DNA of 64,000 nt from Mycobacterium pseudokansasii (GCF_900566075.1 NZ_UPHU01000001.1:620001-684000), one strand, 5' to 3'. Shown: positions 15,142-24,293, counted from the stretch's first letter. Program-made: numbers and translations. The notes: generated by a model not told the origin, from the letters alone.

Positions 15142-15663
15142 TCAGCCGTTGGTCCGCCACCACTGGTAAAGCGCGGGGACATCCGAGTTGCCGGCACGGA
15201 TGTAGCTGAGGACGTTCTTGGCGTCGGTGGTCCAGATGATCTCGGCGGCACCCTGGTAGGTGCCGCAGGCCACCTGTCCGGCCGTGGCGCCCGCGCTGCC
15301 CTGGCGCCAGGTGGTCGGCGACTGGCCGCTGTCCCCGCACGCGGTGAGGGTTTCGTCCTTGATGCTGGCTTTGAACGAGCCGTTCATATCGTCGGGGGTG
15401 GCGAAGAGGATGTACTTGGCCAGGGCGGGTCCCGCGGCGTCGGGGTTTTGCCCGCAGGAAAGCGCGGCGAGTTCGCCGCTGGTGATCGTCTGGGCCGTGC
15501 AGTTGTTGAGGCCGTAACCCTTCGACACCGAACCGGCGAGTGTGTTGACGTCGGACGCAGCGCCGGTGGGGTCGGCATTCGCGGTGGCAGTACCCAGGTA
15601 AGCGAGGCTACCCATGAGTGCTGCAGCCGTCGCGGCTCGCAGCGCGGTGGTGAAGTGAGACAT
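15142..15663 (-). CDS. Secreted mycobacterial protein, function unknown
   Basis: A 173-residue protein with a Sec signal peptide ending near residue 30 (TATANA before DPTG), so a mature protein of about 143 residues. The mature part has four cysteines in NNC, LSCG, TACG and VACG contexts, which could make two disulfides, and an aromatic C-terminus ALYQWWRTNG. I recognise the type as a secreted protein found in several mycobacteria but know no function for it. The end lies three bases from the convergent SGNH gene. An upstream in-frame start at 15813 would bury the signal peptide and is rejected. Confidence 0.72.
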   Translation of the reverse strand: MSHFTTALRAATAAALMGSLAYLGTATANADPTGAASDVNTLAGSVSKGYGLNNCTAQTITSGELAALSCGQNPDAAGPALAKYILFATPDDMNGSFKASIKDETLTACGDSGQSPTTWRQGSAGATAGQVACGTYQGAAEIIWTTDAKNVLSYIRAGNSDVPALYQWWRTNG

Positions 15664-16179
15664 CCTTGACTCCTTGGTGTGTCGGACCGACGATGCGGCT
15701 GCGTTGACATCGGTGAGTGTATTGGTGTCGCTGGTCGGAAAACAGGGCTTTGCCGATCGGTATGGAAGGGCCGTTATAGGGCCCGTTACAGGTCTATGTC
15801 TGCGCCCGAACACATATTCTGTGGGAAATTGTCTGTCGTGACATTAATTTTGGTGTGCGGCAAATATTGATCAAGCTGCCAGCACGTCTAGGCGCTGGTG
15901 CCCTTTGTTGCTGAAATCGACTGTCGGACAATACGTTTTGCTCGAGATCGACTGTGGGTTCTGGCTCCGGCTGACCCTGGTCGCAGCGGTAAACGATTGC
16001 CGCCCGGGTAATCCGGGTCGAGCCGATTCAGACAAGGGCGCCGGACTGCGGCACGGAAGTCGGTTCGGCGGGCGCCTGCCGCCGCGCGAATTTTTCGATT
16101 AGGTGATGCCGTCGCGACGCCTCTCGGGTATGGTAGGCAACGCTTTAGGCCAGCTAACTTCTCTTGATCTGGAGTTTTC
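15664..16179. other. Divergent intergenic region, AT-richer than its surroundings
   Basis: A 516-base stretch between divergent genes. No open frame with coding character was seen. The part 15790-15860 is clearly AT-richer than the flanks. A nonamer ATCGACTGT occurs twice (15917 and 15946). A SigA-like TATGGT near 16130 could serve the CD225 gene, but this is weak. Confidence 0.5.
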
Positions 16180-16509
16180 ATGACACAACCACCACCGCCT
16201 GGTTACCCGCCGCAGCAGCCACCTGCCGGGCAACAACCTGACAACTACTTGGTGTGGTCCATTCTGGTGACGTTGTTCTGCTGTCTTCCGCTTGGAATCG
16301 TTGCGATCGTCAAGTCCACCCAGGTCAGTGGGCTGTGGGCACAGGGGCGCTATGCAGAGGCCCAGGCGGCCGCCGACAGCGCCAAGAAGTTCGTGATGTG
16401 GTCGGCCATCGCAGGTGTGGTCGTGATCGTCATCTACGGCATCTTGATGGCGGTCGGCGCGCTGAACGCGGGGACGTCGAGCGCGGCCATCCTCGTGGGG
16501 ATGGTTTAG
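16180..16509 (+). CDS. CD225/dispanin-family membrane protein
   Basis: A 109-residue protein with a proline- and glutamine-rich N-terminus (PPPPGYPPQQPP), a first hydrophobic segment YLVWSILVTLFCCLPLGIVA (about 23-44), a polar loop with KSTQVSGLWAQGRYAEAQ, and a second membrane segment (about 72-95). The CCLPLGIVAI block and the following short loop are the CD225 (dispanin) signature; the cysteines resemble the acylated ones of eukaryotic relatives. Bacterial function is unknown. It starts with ATG after CTGGAG and is followed nine bases after its stop by the DUF2752 gene, so the two are probably cotranscribed. Confidence 0.85.
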   Translation: MTQPPPPGYPPQQPPAGQQPDNYLVWSILVTLFCCLPLGIVAIVKSTQVSGLWAQGRYAEAQAAADSAKKFVMWSAIAGVVVIVIYGILMAVGALNAGTSSAAILVGMV

Positions 16510-16518
16510 GGCGAGCAC

Positions 16519-16944
16519 ATGGTGACCCACCAAGGGTCGGTGCCGTTGCGGTTGGGTGCGCCACTGCTGGTGGCCGCGGCCACCGTCTCGGTGTGCGCCG
16601 TTATCTGGGTGGGTGACCCGACGACGCCGAACGGTCCGCTGCCGGTGTGCCCCACCAAGGCATTGCTGGGAATCGATTGCCCCGGCTGTGGCAGCCTGCG
16701 GATGCTGTACAGCCTGGTGCACGGCAATCTGTTGGCCGCCGCCAGATTCAACGCTCTCGGCCTGGCGGCGGTGGTGCTCTTGGTGTGGGCCTACCTGGCG
16801 TGGACGTATGGTCGCCTGGTGGGCCGTCGAATAGGCGGCTGGCAGCGCAATCGCTGGGCTGCCCTGGTGACGCTGTCGCTGGTGCTGGCCTGGTTCGTGG
16901 TGCGCAACATCCCGGTGGCGCCGTTCACCGCTTTGTCCGTCTGA
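16519..16944 (+). CDS. DUF2752 membrane protein
   Basis: A 141-residue membrane protein. The DUF2752 hallmark is visible as GIDCPGCGSLRMLYSLVHG (residues about 52-70), preceded by a conserved CPTKALL. Three hydrophobic segments lie at about 12-32, 78-98 and 112-130. Function of the family is not known; it often sits beside CD225 proteins in Actinobacteria, as here. The ATG lies nine bases after the preceding stop. Confidence 0.8.
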   Translation: MVTHQGSVPLRLGAPLLVAAATVSVCAVIWVGDPTTPNGPLPVCPTKALLGIDCPGCGSLRMLYSLVHGNLLAAARFNALGLAAVVLLVWAYLAWTYGRLVGRRIGGWQRNRWAALVTLSLVLAWFVVRNIPVAPFTALSV

Positions 16945-17030
16945 ATTCGTTTGAGTTCGTCTGGGTCTGGCTGCGTGTGGCCGGGTCTGGCCGGGTCTGT
17001 CTGGGTTCACCTGGATTCAGTTAAGCCCGA
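16945..17030. repeat. Degenerate TCTGGGT/GCCGGGTCTG repeat tract
   Basis: After the DUF2752 stop the sequence becomes a run of imperfect units related to TCTGGGTCTGG, including a perfect doublet GCCGGGTCTG GCCGGGTCTG. No stem-loop or coding frame is evident. It separates the membrane-protein pair from lpqL. Confidence 0.6.
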
Positions 17031-17096
17031 ATCGATTGCCCGCCGGATGGGTGTCAAGCGGCGCCATGGCTGGACCGCGGTCTAATCTGGGGCGCG

Positions 17097-18593
17097 ATGG
17101 CGAACAAATCAAGGACCGCGGTGATGGCCGTGATGGGGGTCGTTGCCCTGCTGGTGGTCGGTTGTGTTCATTCGTCGGCCTGTCCGCGGAGCCTTACCGG
17201 CAATCCCGCCGCGGCCGAGTTCGCCGACGCGTTGCACAACCGGGTGCATACCGAAGCGATGATGGCGCATCTTGCCAAACTGCAGGACATCGCCAACGCC
17301 AACAACGGCACCCGGGCGGTTGGCACCCCGGGCTATGACGCCAGCGTCGACTACGTCGTCAACACCTTGCGCAACAGCGGTTTTGACGTGCAGACACCCG
17401 AGTTTTCGGCCCGCGTGTTCCACGCCGAGAAGGGGTCGGTGACCGTCGGTGGCCTGACCGTGGAGGCACATGCGCTGGAGTACAGCCTCGGCACCGCCCC
17501 GGACGGGGTGAGCGGGCCATTGCTGTCGGTTCCTACCGACGACAGCCCGGGTTGCACCGCCGCCGATTACGACAAACTGCCCGCACGGGGTGCCGTGGCG
17601 CTGGTGGACCGTGGCAGTTGCGAGTTCGCCCAGAAAGAAGACGTCGCCGCACAGCAGGGCGTCGCGGCGCTGATCATCGTCGACAACGTCGACGAGCAGT
17701 CGATGGGCGGCACCCTGGGGGTCAACACCGACGTCAAGATTCCGGTCGTCGGTGTCACCAAGTCGGTGGGCATGCAGTTGCGCGGGAAGTCCGGGCCGAC
17801 AACGGTCAAGCTCGCCGCGAGCACCCAGAGTTTCAAGGCGCGCAACGTCATCGCGCAGACGAAGACCGGGTCCACCACCGATGTGGTGATGGCAGGCGCC
17901 CATTTGGACAGCGTGGCCGAGGGTCCCGGTATCAACGACAACGGCTCCGGAGTGGCCGCGGTTCTGGAAACCGCAGTTCAACTGGGCAACTCGCCACAGG
18001 TGCACAACGCGGTGCGGTTCGGATTCTGGGGTGCCGAGGAGCTGGGGCTGATCGGTTCCCGCAACTATGTCGAGTCGCTGAATCTCGACGCGCTGAGGAA
18101 CATAGCGCTCTATCTGAACTTCGACATGCTGGCGTCCCCCAATCCGGGCTATTTCACCTATGACGGAGACCAGTCGCTGCCACTGGACAGCCGTGGCCAG
18201 CCGGTAGTGCCCGAAGGCTCGGCCGGAATCGAGCGGCTGCTGGTCGCGTATTTGAAGTTGGCCGGCAAGACCGCGCAGGACACGGCGTTCGACGGTCGTT
18301 CCGACTATGACGGATTCACCTTGGCGGGGATCCCGTCCGGCGGGCTCTTTGCCGGCGCGGAGGTCAAGAAGACCGACGAGCAGGCAAAGCTGTGGGGCGG
18401 CACCGCAAACGAGCCCTTCGATCCCAACTATCACCAAAAGGGTGACACCTTAGAGCACATCGACCGCACGGCGCTGGGCATCCAGGGCGCCGGTGTCGCC
18501 TACGCAGTGGGCCTGTACGCGCAGGACCTGACCGGCCGTAACGGTGTTCCCCCGATAGAGGATCGCACCCGTCACGTGCTCGTCAAGCCATGA
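17097..18593 (+). CDS. lpqL: Lipoprotein aminopeptidase LpqL (M28 family)
   Basis: Probable zinc aminopeptidase anchored on the outer face of the membrane. The 498-residue product has a lipobox LVVGC with cysteine 23, a PA insert (about 125-260) and an M28 catalytic domain. All catalytic positions are visible: H269 in AGAHLDSV, D281 in INDNGSG, the paired glutamates E314-E315 in WGAEELGLIG, D343 in LNFDML and H446 in NYHQKGDT. A TAATCT box (17083-17088) lies eight bases upstream of the ATG, so the leader is very short or absent. The stop overlaps the next gene in ATGA. Confidence 0.95.
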   Translation: MANKSRTAVMAVMGVVALLVVGCVHSSACPRSLTGNPAAAEFADALHNRVHTEAMMAHLAKLQDIANANNGTRAVGTPGYDASVDYVVNTLRNSGFDVQTPEFSARVFHAEKGSVTVGGLTVEAHALEYSLGTAPDGVSGPLLSVPTDDSPGCTAADYDKLPARGAVALVDRGSCEFAQKEDVAAQQGVAALIIVDNVDEQSMGGTLGVNTDVKIPVVGVTKSVGMQLRGKSGPTTVKLAASTQSFKARNVIAQTKTGSTTDVVMAGAHLDSVAEGPGINDNGSGVAAVLETAVQLGNSPQVHNAVRFGFWGAEELGLIGSRNYVESLNLDALRNIALYLNFDMLASPNPGYFTYDGDQSLPLDSRGQPVVPEGSAGIERLLVAYLKLAGKTAQDTAFDGRSDYDGFTLAGIPSGGLFAGAEVKKTDEQAKLWGGTANEPFDPNYHQKGDTLEHIDRTALGIQGAGVAYAVGLYAQDLTGRNGVPPIEDRTRHVLVKP

Positions 18594-20047
18594 TGCGGAG
18601 CCTGATAGCGACGCTGCTACTGGCCTGCCTGCCGGCCGCATGCTCGGCGCCCAAGCCGCCGCCGGCTGCGGCGCCCGACCTGGGTCGCATGTTGGCCGGC
18701 AAGGTCACCGCCGACGGGATGTTCACCCACCTGCGTGCGCTGCAGGCCATCGCCAACGCCAACAACGGCAACCGGGCGACGGGTACGCGTGGCTACGACG
18801 CTAGCGTCGACTATGTGGCGAATGCGCTGCGCACCAAGGGGTTTGAGGTATCAACCCCACAGTTCGAGCGGGTGTACACCGCGTCGCAGGGTAAACCGGC
18901 GCTGACGGTCGCCGGCCGCAGTTATCCCGTCGATCAGGCCTCGCTGCTGGTTCGGACGCCACCCGGTGGCCTGACCGGCCAGCCGGCGCGGCCCACCCAA
19001 CCGGCCGGCTGTGCCGTCGGCGACTACCCGTCCGTCCTGCCGAAGAGCGCGATCGCCGTGGTGGACGATACGCGCTGTTCGATCGTCGACAAGCAGAACA
19101 GCGCCCTCGCCAAAGGTGCTATCGGGCTGATCGTGGTGAGTGAGCCCACGAGACGGGGAAGCCCGCCGACCCTCTTCAGCCCCGGCTACTACAACCGGCT
19201 CACCGTGCCCGTCGCGGTGGTCGACGCCGACGTCGCCGCTGCCCTGGGACGCGCGACCGCCCAGGTGCGGCTGGTGCTGGACACCGAAAACGTCAAGATC
19301 ACATCGCGGAATGTGTTGGCGCAGACAAAAACCGGGACGCCGAATGAGGTGATCATGCTCGGCGCACATCTCGACAGCCCAGCCGGGGGCCCGGGCATCA
19401 ACGACGGCGGGTCCGGGGTGGCCGCGGTGCTGGAAACAGCGCTGCAGTTGGGGCCGCTGCCGGCGGTCAACAATGCGGTGCGGTTCGCCTTCTGGGGCGC
19501 CGGGCTCACCGGTGCGATGGACTACGTCTTCGGTCTGAATGGTGAACAGCTCAACAACATCGCGATGTACCTGAATTTCGACATGCTGGGCTCGCCCAAC
19601 GCGGGCTTCTTCACCGACGACGGTGACCAGTCCGGGCCGCCGGGTCCCGGTGTGGCGTCAGCCGATGTCCCGGAAGGTTCGGCCGGCATCGAACGCACCC
19701 TCGCCGGCTATGTGAACCTGGCGGGTAAGCGGCCCGCTGACATGCCGCTGACCGCCGGTGCCGACTACCATTCTTTCCTGGTCGCCGGGGTGCCGATCGG
19801 CGGTCTGACCACCGGTGCCTCCCAGACGAAAACCACTGTGCAGGCACGCCTTTGGGGGGGTCAGGCCGGCGTGGCATTCGATCCCAACTACCTGAGCCCT
19901 CGGGACACCGTCGACAACATCAACCGCGAGGCATTGGCGGTGATGGGCTCGGCAGTGGCGTTCGCGGTGGGCAGCTATGCGCAGTCCGTCGGGGGCGTCA
20001 ACGGCGTCACCCCACACGACAAGCGCCATCGCGCGCCGGTGTCGTAG
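18590..20047 (+). CDS. LpqL paralogue lacking M28 catalytic residues (lipoprotein pseudopeptidase)
   Basis: A 485-residue tandem duplicate of lpqL, coupled to it by an ATGA overlap. It has its own lipobox LPAAC (cysteine 18) and keeps long identical stretches such as AIANANNGNRATGTRGYDAS. The metal and catalytic set is broken: H260, D272 and D331 are kept, but the paired glutamates are replaced by G305-L306 (WGAGLTG) and the last histidine ligand by L435 (NYLSPRDT). Zinc binding and peptidase activity should be lost, while the reading frame stays intact, suggesting a binding or regulatory role. This reading comes from direct comparison of the two copies. Confidence 0.88.
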   Translation: MMRSLIATLLLACLPAACSAPKPPPAAAPDLGRMLAGKVTADGMFTHLRALQAIANANNGNRATGTRGYDASVDYVANALRTKGFEVSTPQFERVYTASQGKPALTVAGRSYPVDQASLLVRTPPGGLTGQPARPTQPAGCAVGDYPSVLPKSAIAVVDDTRCSIVDKQNSALAKGAIGLIVVSEPTRRGSPPTLFSPGYYNRLTVPVAVVDADVAAALGRATAQVRLVLDTENVKITSRNVLAQTKTGTPNEVIMLGAHLDSPAGGPGINDGGSGVAAVLETALQLGPLPAVNNAVRFAFWGAGLTGAMDYVFGLNGEQLNNIAMYLNFDMLGSPNAGFFTDDGDQSGPPGPGVASADVPEGSAGIERTLAGYVNLAGKRPADMPLTAGADYHSFLVAGVPIGGLTTGASQTKTTVQARLWGGQAGVAFDPNYLSPRDTVDNINREALAVMGSAVAFAVGSYAQSVGGVNGVTPHDKRHRAPVS

Positions 20048-20236
20048 CGGTTGCCGCGCCGGCCGGGGTCCGGCAGCTCCGGCATCTATAGAAACCGTTG
20101 TGGCACGGGCCTGCTCGGGCCGTATGCGGCACCCGGACTTTTTGCGGCGTCGCTGGTTGGTTTGCGCACTGAGTTCCAACCAACCGATCTAAACTGGGAA
20201 CCTTGGGTGCAGGCGGTCGGGATCGGGGTCGATTAC

Positions 20237-21733
20237 ATGGATAACTGCGGTCGGGCAAGACGTCCATTGCGGCGGCGACGCACACGCGGGCTGACCGCAT
20301 CGCTACGCGCCGCGGCGGCCGGCCTGAGTGCCATGCTGGTGGTGGCCGGTTGTACCACGATGGTGGAGGGACGTGCGCTGTCGATCCTCAACGACCCGTT
20401 CCGGGTCGGAGGTCTGCCCGCTACCAACGGTCCCAGCGGCCCCCGTCCCGACGGGCCCGCTGCGACGGGCACGGTGATCAACACCAACAACGGACCGATC
20501 GACAAGTTGTCGTTGCTGTCGGTCAACGACATCCAGGATTACTGGAAAGCCGTCTACAGCGAAGCCCTCAAGGGCACGTTCAAGCCTGTCGACAAACTGG
20601 TGTCTTACGACTCCAACGACCCCAGCAGCCCGATGGTCTGCAACAACGAGACCTATCAGCTGGTCAACGCGTTCTTCACCTCGCGCTGCAACATGATCGC
20701 CTGGGACCGAGGAGTATTCATGCCGGTCGCCGAGAGGTATTTCGGCGACATCTCCGTCACCGGAGTGTTAGCACACGAGTTCGGGCATGCCCTTCAGGTG
20801 ATGGCGAAGCTGGTGACCCGCAACGACGCCACCATTGTCCGTGAGCAACAAGCGGATTGCTTCGCCGGCGTCTATTTGTACTGGGTGGCCGCGGGTAAGT
20901 CGCCACGCTTTACGTTGAGCACCGCGGACGGGCTCGACCACGTGCTCGCCGGGATCATCACCACCCGCGACCCGGTGATGGACGCGGATGCGGAAAACGA
21001 CGACGAGCACGGGTCCGCCCTGGACCGCGTCAGCGCCTTCCAGATGGGCTTCCTCAGCGGGACCGAGGCCTGCGCGGCGATCAACAAGTCCGAGATCGAG
21101 CGGCGCCGTGGCGACCTGCCGACCGGCCTGCGGGTCGACAGCAGCGGGAGCCAGGAGACCGGTGAGGTCGCGATCAACGAAGACACACTGAAGACGCTGA
21201 TGGAGTTGATGGGCAAGATCTTTTCGCCCAAGAATCCGCCCACGCTGTCCTACCAGGCCACCGGCTGCCGAGATGCCAAGCCCAGCCCGCCGGCGTCATA
21301 CTGTCCGGCCAGCAACACGATTGTCGTTGACCTGGCGGCGTTGGCGACCATGGGAAAGGTCGCCGGCACCGACGAACAGTCGTTGCCGCAAGGCGATGAC
21401 ACCGCGTTGTCGATCGTGATGTCGAGATATGCACTGGCGGCGCAGCATGAACGCGGGCTGGCGATGCAGAGTCCGTGGACCGCCCTGCGGACGGCCTGCC
21501 TGACGGGCGTTGCGCACCGGAAAATGGCCGAGCCGATCGACCTGCCCTCCGGTCAGCAACTCATTTTGACCGCCGGTGATCTCGACGAAGCCGTTTCCGG
21601 ACTGCTGACCAACCACATGGTGGCCAGTGACGCCGACGGGATCAGCGTGCCGGCCGGGTTCACCCGGATCGCGGCATTCCGTGCCGGAGTGGGTGGCGAC
21701 ATGGAGGCCTGCTATTCGCGTTACGCGCTGTAG
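20237..21733 (+). CDS. lpqM: Lipoprotein metalloprotease LpqM
   Basis: A 498-residue putative neutral zinc metalloprotease. A long basic N-terminus precedes a lipobox VVAGC with cysteine 39. The zinc motif is LAHEFGHALQ with first histidine at 180, and a downstream REQQADCFAG block supplies the likely third ligand. An LpqM homologue is needed in donor cells for chromosomal conjugation in M. smegmatis, known from that species only. The ATG at 20237 gives the family's usual length; an upstream in-frame start at 20051 adds unrelated sequence. A TAAACT box near 20188 could drive it with a short leader. Confidence 0.93.
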   Translation: MDNCGRARRPLRRRRTRGLTASLRAAAAGLSAMLVVAGCTTMVEGRALSILNDPFRVGGLPATNGPSGPRPDGPAATGTVINTNNGPIDKLSLLSVNDIQDYWKAVYSEALKGTFKPVDKLVSYDSNDPSSPMVCNNETYQLVNAFFTSRCNMIAWDRGVFMPVAERYFGDISVTGVLAHEFGHALQVMAKLVTRNDATIVREQQADCFAGVYLYWVAAGKSPRFTLSTADGLDHVLAGIITTRDPVMDADAENDDEHGSALDRVSAFQMGFLSGTEACAAINKSEIERRRGDLPTGLRVDSSGSQETGEVAINEDTLKTLMELMGKIFSPKNPPTLSYQATGCRDAKPSPPASYCPASNTIVVDLAALATMGKVAGTDEQSLPQGDDTALSIVMSRYALAAQHERGLAMQSPWTALRTACLTGVAHRKMAEPIDLPSGQQLILTAGDLDEAVSGLLTNHMVASDADGISVPAGFTRIAAFRAGVGGDMEACYSRYAL

Positions 21734-21979
21734 CGCACGCGTTGGATCGCTCGGAAGTCCTTTGCCCCGAGCAGGATTGGCCGGTGAAACTCGCCGGTGT
21801 AGGTGCCCACGGCCATGCGGAGTCCCAGCGGGGAACGCCTCACCAGATGCGAAGTGGTTGGACGCGGGCTAAAGTGAGGATCTCGCTATCCGTGGCAAAC
21901 CGGCTGCGGCGGCTGTGGTTTCGGTGCGAACTGCGCCGCGCGGTCGGTGGAGCTTCGCCGAGGTGGTAATGGAGTCGGG

Positions 21980-22462
21980 ATGGGTGAACCGGTGTTGACG
22001 ACCAGTGTGCGCCGGACCCGCGTCCTTGCCCTTGCGGGCGCGGTGTTCGGCGTCGCGATACTGTGCGCCGGCACGGCGAGCGCCGACGGCCCGGTCCAGT
22101 TGAAAAGCCGATTAGGCGATTTCTGTCTGGACGCCCCGAGTGGCAGCTGGGTCAGCCCGGTGGTGATCAACCCCTGCAATGGCACGGACTTCCAGCGCTG
22201 GAATGTCAACGGTGACCGAGAGATCGAGAGCGTGGCCTTTCCCGGGGAGTGCCTGCAACAACCGGGGGAGGGTTTCTGGGCGAAGCTCAATCCCTGTAGC
22301 AATTGGATCAGCCAGCATTGGACAATCCAGCCCAACGGCCAGATCGGCAATGGCCTTGGTGGCTGTCTCGCCGTTCTCGGCGGCCCGGATCCCGGAACCT
22401 GGGTGTCCACCCGCTGGTGCAACGCCGATGCACCCGAACAGCAGTGGGATAGCGTTCCGTGA
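21980..22462 (+). CDS. Secreted ricin-B-lectin-like protein
   Basis: A 160-residue protein with a Sec signal peptide (cleavage predicted after TASA, residue 35). The mature part is one beta-trefoil-like unit with three QxW-type motifs, DFQRWN, SQHWTIQ and EQQWDS, and paired cysteines in DFCLD, NPCN, GECLQ, NPCS, GGCLA and RWCN contexts. This is the ricin-B lectin/carbohydrate-binding pattern, so glycan binding outside the cell is likely but unproven. The ATG at 21980 follows GGAGTCGGG; a GTG at 21947 would add 11 residues. It has no operon partner. Confidence 0.75.
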   Translation: MGEPVLTTSVRRTRVLALAGAVFGVAILCAGTASADGPVQLKSRLGDFCLDAPSGSWVSPVVINPCNGTDFQRWNVNGDREIESVAFPGECLQQPGEGFWAKLNPCSNWISQHWTIQPNGQIGNGLGGCLAVLGGPDPGTWVSTRWCNADAPEQQWDSVP

Positions 22463-22775
22463 TCGCGCTTGCCGGAGTGGGCCGAGCAAGGGCAGTAGCC
22501 GGCCGATGTATTCCGGCGACTCAGCAGCGGTGACTGCGCTCCCGCCGCTCGGTCCTGGTGTCGTGCGCCTACCGGCGATAATCGCGCATGGTCACGAATG
22601 TGATTGCAGGCATTGCGGATTCGTCAATCCTTGACGGTAGCGCCGTCACTGGGGCCTCGGTGCGCGGACTTGCTGGTGTGGTGGAGGTGACACCCCACCC
22701 GGCCGGGCCGGTGCCGACCCGGCTCTGATCGCCGTCGATGCGCACCTGTCAGCGGAGCGGTGTAGAATCGAAAGT
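22463..22775. other. Intergenic region before the 13E12-type gene
   Basis: A 313-base stretch. No supported gene, terminator or long repeat was recognised in it apart from the promoter-like box and inverted repeat at its right end, listed separately. Confidence 0.5.
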
Positions 22776-22784
22776 ATGTTCGAT
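22763..22784 (+). promoter_or_regulatory. Leaderless promoter box and inverted repeat across the 13E12 start codon
   Basis: TAGAAT (22763-22768) is a good mycobacterial -10 box. Seven bases separate it from the ATG at 22776, so transcription should begin at or next to the start codon. An inverted repeat with arms ATCGAA (22767-22772) and TTCGAT (22779-22784) spans the box end and the ATG, a position suited to an operator. Confidence 0.6.
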
Positions 22785-24293
22785 GCCAGCGTCACCGTGT
22801 CGCCACCAGAGGTGATCGAGAGGTTCGATGCCATGGCCGAGCGGCGCCATCCGCCGACCACGCCGGCATCTGCCGCCATCGTGGACCGGCTTTGCGCGGC
22901 GTCGCGGGCGGAAAACCGGGCCGCTGGTGAGCGGCTGGCCGCCATCGGCGAGCTGGATGTGTTGCGGCTGAGGGCTTCTGGCGACCGCGAGTCGTGGGGG
23001 ACCGATACCTGGGATGCGGTGAGTGCGGAGGTCTCGGCGGCATTGCGGATCAGCCAGGCTTTGGCGTCGAGCTACCTGCACTATTCACGCGCCGTGCGCA
23101 ACCGGCTGCCGAAGTCCGGTGCGGCGTTACTGGCCGGCGACATCAGCTACGCGATGTTCCAGACGATGGTGTATCGCACCGAGCTGATCGAAGATCCCGA
23201 GGTAATGGCCGCCGTGGACGCCGAGCTTGCCATGAAGGCGAGCCGATGGCCGTCGATGACACGCTCTCGCCTGTCCGCCTATATCGACCGGGTCGTCGCG
23301 CGTGCGGATCGTGATGCCGTGCGGCGCGTCCGGGAGCGGCAGGCCGAGCGGGAATTCTCGATCTGGGGCAGCGGCAACGGTCTTACCGAAGTCGGCGGCA
23401 GGATGGTCACCAGCGATGCCATGGCGCTTGATGCGCGGCTGGATGCGTTGGCCGCCGCGGTATGTGTAGATGACCCGCGTACCCGCGACCAGCGCCGTGC
23501 CGACGCACTGGGGGCCTTGGCGGCCGGAGCCGAGCGGCTGGAGTGTCGCTGCGGGCAGTCGGCGTGCCCTACCGGGACGACGCCGGCGCCGCGGCCGGTG
23601 GTGATCCACGTGGTCGCCGACCGGGCCAGCGTGGACGGCACTTCGACAAATCCGGGCGCACTGGTCGGCGCCGAGGGCCTCATCCCGGCAGAGTTGCTCG
23701 CCGAGTTGGCCGAGTCGGCGCGCCTGCGCCCGGTCGTGCACCCGGTCGATGCGGCGCCCGAGCGCGGCTACACGCCGTCGCAGGCGTTGGCTGATTTTGT
23801 CCGCTGCCGGGATTTGACGTGCCGGTTTCCCGGCTGCGACCACCCGGCGATGCACGCCGACATCGACCACACCATCCCCTACGGCGACGGCGGTGCCACC
23901 CACGCTTCAAACTTGAAATGCCTTTGCCGCCGACATCATTTGCTGAAAACCTTCTGGGGATGGCGCGACAAACAACTGCCCGACGGCGCGGTGATCTGGA
24001 CCTCTCCGTCCGGAGATACCTACGTCACCACCCCGGGCAGCGCGCTGCTGTTTCCCAGCTTGTGTGCGCCCACCGGCGAGGCACCCCGGCAAGCCTCGCA
24101 AGCCACCGCGTGTTGTGGCGACCGTACCGCGAAGATGGCGCTGCGGGCCACCACCCGGGCGCAGAACCGTGCTCGCTACATCGCCGCCGAAAGGCGAAAA
24201 AACCACCAGATCCACGAGCGCGTCGCCGTCCAGCAGCAATCGGAGGACCAGGACATCGCCGTCGTCGTGGACGACGAACCACCGCCCTTTTAG
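22776..24293 (+). CDS. 13E12-family DUF222/HNH endonuclease-domain protein
   Basis: A 505-residue member of the mycobacterial 13E12 repeat family. Residues about 30-330 form the helical DUF222 region, with ISYAMFQTMVYRTELI and a repeated arginine-rich helix VRRVRERQAERE. The HNH domain follows with CRDLTCRFPGCDHPAMHADI, then DHTIPYGDGG, and SNLKCLCRRHHLLKTFWGW; its histidines and zinc cysteines are intact. Related genes are multicopy in mycobacteria and considered mobile or repetitive, but no terminal repeats or target duplication flank this copy. The activity and target are unknown. Confidence 0.9.
   Translation: MFDASVTVSPPEVIERFDAMAERRHPPTTPASAAIVDRLCAASRAENRAAGERLAAIGELDVLRLRASGDRESWGTDTWDAVSAEVSAALRISQALASSYLHYSRAVRNRLPKSGAALLAGDISYAMFQTMVYRTELIEDPEVMAAVDAELAMKASRWPSMTRSRLSAYIDRVVARADRDAVRRVRERQAEREFSIWGSGNGLTEVGGRMVTSDAMALDARLDALAAAVCVDDPRTRDQRRADALGALAAGAERLECRCGQSACPTGTTPAPRPVVIHVVADRASVDGTSTNPGALVGAEGLIPAELLAELAESARLRPVVHPVDAAPERGYTPSQALADFVRCRDLTCRFPGCDHPAMHADIDHTIPYGDGGATHASNLKCLCRRHHLLKTFWGWRDKQLPDGAVIWTSPSGDTYVTTPGSALLFPSLCAPTGEAPRQASQATACCGDRTAKMALRATTRAQNRARYIAAERRKNHQIHERVAVQQQSEDQDIAVVVDDEPPPF

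Noticed and set aside
22776..24293. Insertion sequence around the 13E12 gene
   Set aside because: No terminal inverted repeats, target duplication or transposase motif were found.
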